DNA of 64,000 nucleotides from Dryocosmus kuriphilus. Taxonomy: Eukaryota; Arthropoda; Insecta; Hymenoptera; Cynipidae. Shown piece by piece: positions 57,361 through 64,000 of the stretch. The DNA lies in contig CM076192.1 of the NCBI GenBank assembly GCA_038277395.1, forward strand, positions 125,003,470 through 125,067,469, in the 5' to 3' direction. How positions within the stretch are numbered: position 1 is the stretch's first letter; each line of letters opens with the position of its first letter. Below the pieces are notes generated by a model that was not told where the DNA came from, did no database searches, and saw only the letters and a list, made by a program, of their open reading frames with translations. Made by a program: the position numbers and the translations under genes.

Positions 57361-58285
57361 GGATTAACAAGATTGTTATAGACAATTTGTTATGAAAATT
57401 GTTAATAACAATTACACAAGTTATTATCTAATGCTCCACATTGAATTTTGCAACAACTGTCACTTTATTGCCGATTATTTCAGTGGAAAGCTGTCCTTTT
57501 TACCATAGAAAATGAAAAATTTTAGTTATAAAATTGTTTATAACAATCTTGTAAATTATTTATTGCTTAATTTTGTTGGTTAGTCATCGCAACAAATGTC
57601 ACTCTAATTAATTATTATAATAATTATAGAAAATCCCATTTATTTCCACCATAAAACGACCGATTGGGGGGATTGTTTAATTTAATTGTTATTAACAATT
57701 TATATTGTTTATTTATAACACTTACAGTATATAAATGTTTCTAAAGAGGACTATGAATCACTTTCGGCCAGAAAAATGACTTTTACTGTGAGAAAATCTC
57801 AATTATGAAGAATTTGTTTATAAAATTGTTTATAAAAATGTTAATTATTAACTAATGCTAACTTTTTGTTACCAAATATGACTCTTATGGAATCTACTTG
57901 CAATTATCGTAAAGAAAAAATTTTTTTCTATGAAAAAAAAGCACTCATAGAAATTTGTTTATAAAAATTGTTTATAATAATTAAGTTAAATATTTATTGA
58001 TTTAATTCTGTTCTATGAATGCATGGGCAATAATTCAGACTGATAATGAGTTTTTATATATATTTTTTCGTGAGATAAAAATTCAGAAATTTGAAATTGC
58101 CCATTTTGTCACTATATTTGTTTATATATTGTTGCTCTGTGGAAAAAATTAAAAAATCGAAATTAACATTTCTCTTAAGAATTTTATGCTGAGAATTTCA
58201 AAAAAAAAATATCCAAATCGGTCAAGAAATACGACCTGTAGCCGATTATGAAGGGTAAATTCCAATTTTTAACCACTGTGCGCCG

Positions 58286-58498
58286 TACTCTCCAGACCTC
58301 GCCCCGTCCGACTATCACCTTTTCGCATCAATGGGACACTCACTCGCAGAGCAGCGCTTCGCCAATTTTGAAGAAGTCGAAAAATGGCTTGCCGAATTGT
58401 TTGCCTCGAAAGAGAAAAAGTTTTTTTGGAATGGTGTCCATGCTTTGCCTGAAAGATGGGCAAAATGTGTACAATCCAATGGTCAATACTTTGAATAA
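58286..58498 (+). pseudogene. Mos1-like mariner transposase, C-terminal part
   Basis: After the Transib target duplication the frame reads YSPDLAPSDYHLFASMGHSL with the third catalytic Asp, then AEQRFANFEEVEKWLAELFA and HALPERWAKCVQSNGQYFE before TAA at 58496-58498. This completes the mariner DD34D triad across the three fragments. This part has no lesions. Confidence 0.92.
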
Positions 58499-58577
58499 AA
58501 AATTTTTGAGATTCCCTTGAGAATTAAGTGTTTTCTTTATTGAAAAAACCGGCAAACTTCAACTAACACCATCGCTA

Positions 58578-59141
58578 TAATAAATATAGGAAAAATACAG
58601 CGAAGAGACAAACTGTAAGTTATTAAATGAAAAAACGTTTTCCTGAAAATGCAGATCTTAATTTTTGACCTTGAAATACACACAAAAAAAAACGGCGAAA
58701 GAAAAAGAAGGCGACTTTCAAAACTCTTTCTTTTTTTTCGTCTTTTTTTGTTCTAATGGTTTATCATTAATTTATGTGCTCGTCCGAATTTATTCTTTTT
58801 TATATATATATAATTACTTTTTAACAAATGCAGGATTAAATTTTTTAAATCGAAATAAATAAATATATACTTAAAGTGAGAAAGAACTCCTTGTTTTCAA
58901 AGATCGTTCTTCGCTTTTTGTAATAGTAGAAGAACGTATTTAACTATTGTATAATTTTTACTAAATAATCTCAATCGCATTGAAGACTCTAAATCAACTA
59001 TCAATCAAAGTATAAGGTTTTGTTAAAAAAATAATATCTGACACTTCAAATAAATTTAGTTTCTCTGTGAAGTACCTCATTTCTTTAATTCAAATAATAT
59101 TTTATTGCGTTAAGGAATTATTTTCTCTATTCACGAACATA
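58578..59141. other. AT-rich spacer, nothing recognised
   Basis: Low-complexity T-rich stretches (58725-58750) and TTTATTTG motifs like those after 46.9 kb. No gene signal. Confidence 0.45.
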
Positions 59142-59143
59142 TA

Positions 59144-60465
59144 CGAGGTGTGATCAAAAAGTAAGGTGACTTTTTATTTTTATCAAAAAATATTAATTTT
59201 TTTATCAATATTGATGTTATCCCCTTCAAATTAATCCCACTCGGATACAATACATTTGTGCCAGCGCTTTTTCCAATCCTAAAAGCATCTCTGATAAGCA
59301 CTTTTTGGTATAGCCTTCAGCTCTTCCAGCGATGCGGTCTTTATCTCCTCAGTTGTCGAAAAACGCCGTGCTTTCATGCGTCTTTTCAGTTTTGGAAACA
59401 GGAAAAAGTCACAGGGAGCCAAATCCGGTGAATACGGTGTCTAAAGCATGATGATGGGGTTGTTATTGGCCAAAAAATTACGTACAAGCAATGGCGTGTG
59501 AGCTGGCGCATTATCGTCGTGCAATAACCGTGACTGGTTTTTCCACAATTCCGGACGTTTTTTTCGTAGTACTTCATGCAAACGGCGCATAACTTCAAGG
59601 TAATACTTTTTATTAACTGTACGACCTTGTGGTAAGAACTCCTGATGCACCACGCCATGATAATCGAAGAAAGCGGTAAGCAAAACCTTGACATTTGATC
59701 GAACTTGGCGTGCTTTTTTTGGTCTTGGTGATCCAGAATGCTTCCACTGGGACGATTGAGCCTTAGTTTCGACGTCATAACCATATACCCATGTTTCATC
59801 ACCTGTTATGATCTTTTTGAGCAAATCTGGGTCGCCCTTAACGTCAATCAACAGTTCCTGAGCGATGCTCAAGCTACGGTTCTTTTGGTCAAAATTTAGC
59901 AATTTCGGAACAAACTTCGCTGACACACGTCTCATGCCCAAAATATCCATTAAAATGGCTTGGCACGAGCCAAACGAGATGCCGACATCATCGGCAACTT
60001 CTCTATTGGTAATTCGACGATTCGCCAACACTATTTTCTTCACTTCTTCAACGTTTTCATCAGTTGTTGACGTGTTGGGACATCCAGGGCGAGCTTCGTC
60101 ATTAACATCTTCTCGGCCTTCCCGAAAGAGCTTGTACTACTTATAAACATCTTTTTTTACTAAGAGTACACTCACCGTATGCCACTGTCAAAATTTCAAG
60201 TGTTTCGGAGCACTTAATTACATTTTTTATACAAAATTGGATTCAAATTCTTTGATCCATTTTTTTCGACAGCAGAAAATCGCCGATCAAGCAAAACACT
60301 TCTAACCTATATGCCACTCACAAACAAGCAAAAAATGCTATATAGCTGAAACTGTGCACATATGTGTGGGACGAGTGTACCAACATAAGAAAAAAATTAA
60401 ACGAATATCGACTGTACGCATCCCGCGAAATTCAAGAAGTCACCTTACTTTTTGATCACATCTGG
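59144..60465 (-). mobile_element. Second mariner, 1.32 kb, decayed
   Basis: The inverted ends are CGAGGTGTGATCAAAAAGTA and its partner TACTTTTTGATCACATCTGG, with TA on both sides (59142-59143, 60466-60467). The shared continuation AAGGTGACTT / AAGTCACCTT confirms the repeat. A transposase on the minus strand fills the interior. Confidence 0.9.
59250..60160 (-). pseudogene. Mariner transposase, decayed
   Basis: Minus-strand reading begins in broken frame with KLFREGREDVNDEARPGCPN. The 200-codon frame at 60043-59441 then contains NRRITNREVADDVGISFGSC, TGDETWVYGYDVETKAQSSQ (first Asp) and LLHDDNAPAHTPLLVRNFL (second Asp). After a frame break near 59445 it continues LFPKLKRRMKARRF and RCF*DWKKRWHKCIVSEWD, with one stop. 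A typical mariner of the DD34D group with at least one stop upstream, one frameshift and two stops at the end. It is not functional. Confidence 0.9.
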
Positions 60466-60467
60466 TA

Positions 60468-60850
60468 TATCTGAACTAATAATGTTAATGTTACTATGAC
60501 ACTAAATAAATGTCTCAAATGTTAAAATGAGGTTTTGTAACAAAAAAATGTATTTGCACTTTTAATAAACGTAGCATAAAGTAACATAAAGTTAATTGAT
60601 TGATTGAGATAAAAATTTGTCATTTAGAAAAATTGAATTTACTGTAAACAGTGAATATTTATTTCCATGTCTTCAAAGGTTTCAAGTGACCTACACTTTT
60701 CGAATCAAAAGTATCGTTTCTTCGTGCGTAAACATTATTTATTTGAGTGAAACAACGATTTAGCCTCGGATGATTGGATTGATGCTTCCATTGATAAAAG
60801 GAATGCCACCGGAATAATTTCAAGCGATGTATGAAGACTGGGTGTTTGAA
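60468..60850. other. AT-rich spacer, nothing recognised
   Basis: Contains TTTATTTGAG and AAATAAATG motifs like those at 47-48 kb and 63.0-63.1 kb, consistent with one older element having been interrupted. No gene. Confidence 0.4.
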
Positions 60851-60854
60851 CTGC

Positions 60855-62790
60855 TCGAGGTGTGAATGATTACAAAGTGAAGGAACTGCTCAATACGTTG
60901 CGTATAGACAAGTTACATATCTTATATGTACCTGGAACAAAGAAGAAAGAATGTGAAAAAGCGAATACAGCAAACTGCGCAATCGCGATTTGGGCAGGAA
61001 ATGATTTGTGTGCTAGCCAAGGCATTGGATTGATTATGAATGAGAAAACAAAACAACATGTCAAAAAGTATAAATTTGTATCTCCAAGATTATTGTGGGT
61101 TAAAATGAAAATGGGAATCAGGAGAGTATTTAATATAGCATGCTTTGCTCCAGCTGATGGCGAAAGCAGTGAAGTAAAGGATGCCTTCTGGGAGCCGTTG
61201 AAAGATGCCTTGATTATTAGTGATCCTGGGGAAAAAAATCATTATCCTCCGAGATATGAATGGATGGGTTGGTGTGCAACGCGAAGGCAAAGAATGGGTA
61301 CTAAGTAATCTCTGAGACCCCAAAAACAAATGGAAATGGGGAAAAATTAATTAGCTTATGCTTAGAAAAAGACTTGTTGATTACAAATACTTGGTTCAGG
61401 CATAAAATGATCCACATGTATACGTGGTCTAGAGGCCTAAGTCGCACTATGATCGACTTTATTGTAGTGTACGTGAGAATGAGAGATCTAGTTAGAGATA
61501 CAAGAGCAATGAGAGGTCCTGAATGTGGACCAGATTACTATCTCCCAGTTTCGAAGATTAGCTTGGGACAAGGATGGAGGAAAAGAAAAATTAAGATAGC
61601 AAAACAATCGCGAATCGAGGCAGAGAAATTGCAGGATTCAGAAACACAAATAGAATACCGTGATAAAATGAGAGTCTATTGACATCAAAATAGAATGAAC
61701 TGGAATAAGGAATTAGACGATAAAAATGTAGAGGGCGCACCTGAAGTGTGTGGAACTGCCACTGCAGGAAGAATGAATGGAGATGCTTGGTGGAATGATG
61801 AAATCCGCGTGACAGTTGACAATAAGAAACAAGTATAGCTAAGAATTCATAAAATCAAAGGTCTCCGCAATGAGGAGAGGAATAGATTAAGAGTCCACTA
61901 TACCGGTAAAGACAGAAAATCAAACAGACTAATCAATGAAAGCAAAGATAAAATCAAAGCGGAAGAAGATAGAAAAATGCAAAGTGATTTTGAAGGAAAT
62001 AAGAAGTTTTTCTGGAAATGGGTAAAGAAAACTAGGAAAGGAAGTAGTAGTAATGTGTAGATCGTAATTATGGATGCTAATGTCGATATGGTGTGGGATA
62101 CAGACAAAGTGAAGGAATGTGTGAAAGCTTTTTTCGAGGAACTGTATGGAGGTGAAGCTAACAACTGTGATAAAGAAGAAGGTACATTACAAAATGCCTC
62201 TGAAGGTAACGAATTAGGAATTAACGTGTTCAGCATTAAGGCGGTAATTAAAAATCTGAAGAATGGTAAGGCTACCGGCGTAGATGGAATTACGTCTAAA
62301 ATGCTTAAGGGCGGCGACGAATTTCTGTTTTTCTAGTTGAGCGAATTGATGAATCTGTGTGAGTGAATGGAGAAGTTCCAAATGATTGGAGAAAGGCAAT
62401 CATTGTTCCAATTTATAAGGGAAAAGGAGATAAGAGCCACTTCTCTAACTATAAGCTGTCAGCTTACTTAGTACCCCAGGCAAAGTATTTAGCAAAATAC
62501 TTATTCGCAAAGTCATGGAAATAACGAAAGGCAAGATATGGAATATCCAATGCGGATTTATGCCAGGGAGATCATGTGCAGGTCAAATATTTACCTTACG
62601 ACAGATTACAGAAAAAAGTTTGAGAGTAAACAAAAATTTTTCTGCCCGTTCATTGACCTAGAGAAAGCTTTCGACAAGGTTGATAGAGTTAAAATTTGGG
62701 AGGTTCTGAAAGGGTATGGAGTCAATGTTGGGTTCTTGCTAAAGAGATCGATCAGAGACCCGGTTCGGAGCAGTGTGGTGGGTCTATTGT
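60855..62790 (+). pseudogene. RTE-like non-LTR retrotransposon fragment
   Basis: Frames on the plus strand give an endonuclease-RT polyprotein. 60862-61308 contains KVKELLNTLRIDKLHILYVP and KMKMGIRRVFNIACFAPADG. 61374-61682 contains TNTWFRHKMIHMYTWSRGLS and DTRAMRGPECGPDYYLPVSK. 61740-61900 has WWNDEIRVTVDNKK. 62070-62336 contains VKAFFEELYGGE and NLKNGKATGVDGITSKMLKG. About 62640-62720 reads FCPFIDLEKAFDKVDRVKIW, RT motif A. It stops before motif C, so the 3' end is lost. Several stops and frame changes make it a dead, truncated copy. Confidence 0.85.
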
Positions 62791-63244
62791 GTTGTTTGAA
62801 TGAGCAGCATACGACTTCTGGGATCGATCTATAATCTATAACTTGCAATACGTACTCCTTTCCTTCCAATATCATACAAATTCCCTAATCCCTGGTAATG
62901 TAACGAGGCTAGAACCGAGAGAGTTTACGCTTACCCTGAAAGTAAAACGGCTTAATGGTATAATAATAATCATAACAAAAGTAAATATGTTAAAGAAAAT
63001 AAATTATTTGGATGAATGAAAAATAATCTTTTGTTCCAAATGATAAGTATTACAACGAAATAATATTTATTTGGTCTTTATAAATATAATTCAAGTAAAT
63101 ATATTTATTTTGTCCTAAAACACTTTTTTTTGCAGTGTATTGAATTCACCTCTGCTCTGGTGTGTTTTATAAATTGTCTTTTCTCGAAGTAAAGTACAGA
63201 AAGATAATGTCAAACTACCTTCCTTAAATTCTTACAATTAGTAA
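62791..63244. other. AT-rich spacer ending in an inverted-repeat candidate
   Basis: ATTTATTT-rich sequence leading to CACTTTTTTTTGCAGTGTAT (63121-63140), the inverse of ATACACTGCGAAAAAAGTGT at 46916. Otherwise nothing is recognised. Confidence 0.45.
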
Positions 63245-64000
63245 CACATCACTCAATAAGTCCGTAGGATGACACATAGATGGCGTTGCTATGTAATAGT
63301 CCATATGATTTGTAGGAAGTACCAACCTTAAAAAGATATCTGTCAAAATTTCATGACAATCCGACGATTAGTTTACAAGTTACAGAGGTTAAAGTGACGT
63401 TACTTTTGAGTTTTTCAAAAAAATGAATTCAAAGCAATTTCGTGTGTTGATTTATCATTGCTTTTTGATGGGCAAAAATACCATCACAGCCAAAACATGG
63501 CTTGATAAGTGTTATCCGGACTCTGCCCCATCGAGGCAAACGGTGGAGAAGTGGTTTGCTGATTTTAAACGTGGCCGTACAGACACTGGCGATGCTGAAC
63601 GCTCTGGAAGGCCAATTGAGGTGGTTACACCGGAAAACGTCAAAAAAGTCCACCGAATCGTTTTGGAAAACCGAAAAGTGAAATTGCGTGAGATTGCCGA
63701 CACCTTGAAGATATCAGAAGGCAGTGTGCACACTATTTTGCATGAAAATTTGTCCATGAGAAAGCTGTTCTCAAAGTGGGTGCCGCGTTTGCTCACAGTA
63801 GACCAAAAACAACAACGTGTCGATGATTCTGAGAGCTGTTTGGAGCTGTTCAACCGGAATAAAAAGGACTTTTTGCGTCGGTATGTGACAATGGATGAAA
63901 CGTGGATCCACCACCACACTCCAGAGTCAAATCGGCAGTCAGCTGAGTGGACTGCAGCCGGAGAACCACGTCCAAAGCGGCCAAAATCGCAAAAGTCGGC
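63245..64000 (+). mobile_element. Third mariner, 5' part (continues past the window)
   Basis: The element seems to start near 63245-63252 with ACTCAATAAGTCCGTAGGAT, the kind of end seen in mariners of this type, followed by a short leader and the transposase start at 63423. The other end lies outside the window, so exact boundaries cannot be checked. Confidence 0.7.
63423..64000 (+). CDS. Mariner transposase, intact so far, truncated by window end
   Basis: ATG at 63423 opens at least 192 codons with no stop or frameshift to the end of the window. It starts MNSKQFRVLIYHCFLMGKNT, then TWLDKCYPDSAPSRQTVEKW and GDAERSGRP. A second helix-turn-helix region reads KLREIADTLKISEGSVHTIL. The linker motif is WVPRLLTVDQKQQR, and VTMDETWIHHHTPESN holds the first catalytic Asp. 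The remaining two Asp motifs would lie beyond 64000. The unbroken frame contrasts with every other mariner in the window, so this copy may be recent. Transposase cuts and pastes the element at TA sites. Confidence 0.93.
   Translation, partial: MNSKQFRVLIYHCFLMGKNTITAKTWLDKCYPDSAPSRQTVEKWFADFKRGRTDTGDAERSGRPIEVVTPENVKKVHRIVLENRKVKLREIADTLKISEGSVHTILHENLSMRKLFSKWVPRLLTVDQKQQRVDDSESCLELFNRNKKDFLRRYVTMDETWIHHHTPESNRQSAEWTAAGEPRPKRPKSQKS

Larger units (their letters stand above)
53999..58280 (-). mobile_element. Transib transposon (RAG1-like) with V(D)J-type heptamer ends
   Basis: Both ends are CACAGTGGTTAAAAATTGG (the right end inverted). The first seven bases equal the consensus recombination-signal heptamer. 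The 5-bp target duplication CGCCG occurs at 53994-53998 and 58281-58285. Five-base, GC-rich target duplications and CAC-starting ends are features of Transib. The terminal inverted repeats are exceptionally long, 53999-54890 and 57395-58280, about 890 bp each with high identity. The interior holds a RAG1-like transposase on the minus strand. The element is 4,282 bp and is the younger guest inside the mariner. Confidence 0.92.
52134..58575 (+). mobile_element. Mos1-like mariner, split by two nested insertions
   Basis: The inverted ends share GGTGTTAGTTGAAGTTTGCC (left, after TA at 52132-52133; right, before TA at 58576-58577). Removing the two inserts (53066-53933 and 53999-58280) leaves about 1.29 kb, the normal length of a mariner. 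The encoded transposase is of the mauritiana/Mos1 type. Confidence 0.9.

Overview
This is AT-rich eukaryotic DNA, most likely from an insect. The retroelement and mariner families point to a hymenopteran, but nothing here fixes the species. I see no bacterial operons, rRNA, free-standing tRNA gene or CRISPR array. The window is almost entirely mobile and repetitive DNA. It appears to lie inside the giant introns of one small host gene on the + strand.

Host gene (inferred): a TATA-like box and initiator lead to an ATG at 2253 and a hydrophobic signal-peptide exon (2253-2310, donor GTAAGT). Two short exons follow at 23108-23203 (96 nt) and 38271-38330 (60 nt). Each has a pyrimidine-rich acceptor and a GTAA donor, and each is symmetric in phase 1. 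Both carry the peptide LLYDR, and the intron sequence on both sides of them is similar, so they look like duplicates of one exon. The introns are about 20.8 and 15.1 kb. No convincing last exon was found in the window.

Intron 1 (2.3-23.1 kb): a fold-back repeat; a degenerate AT-rich satellite; a 4.4-kb hAT transposon (9175-13568, 8-bp target duplication); a Penelope-like retroelement with a GIY-YIG domain (13.8-16.2 kb, minus); a non-LTR retrotransposon (16.9-21.6 kb, minus); and a 153-bp triplicated repeat. A CR1-like element with a PHD-type finger lies upstream of the gene at 1-1735 (minus).

Intron 2 (23.2-38.3 kb): one fold-back structure about 13.5 kb long with inverted ends and long poly-C/poly-G runs. 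One of its arms has expanded into at least eight copies of a 781-bp satellite. A 3.8-kb Helitron (33158-36985) sits in that satellite. It carries a PIF1-type helicase ORF and, on the opposite strand, an RPA-like OB-fold gene remnant.

Beyond exon 3: another fold-back structure (38.4-46.8 kb) has minisatellite ends, AT-rich satellite and a second copy of the non-LTR element (+). From 46.9 to 63.1 kb there is a zone bounded by short inverted repeats. It holds a GC-rich fold-back element built of GGGCCGAC/GTCGGCCC motifs, a small fold-back MITE, a tRNA-Glu-like SINE with 13-bp target duplications, and a Mos1-like mariner. That mariner is split twice: by an 868-bp palindromic element, and by a 4.28-kb Transib element. 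The Transib ends are perfect V(D)J-type heptamers (CACAGTG), its target duplication is CGCCG, and its transposase is RAG1-like with one frameshift. A second decayed mariner (59144-60465), an RTE-like fragment (60.8-62.8 kb) and the start of a third mariner with an undamaged reading frame (63423 to the window end) complete the window.

The two observations most worth a second look are the micro-exon secreted-protein gene and the Transib with RSS-like ends nested in the mariner.
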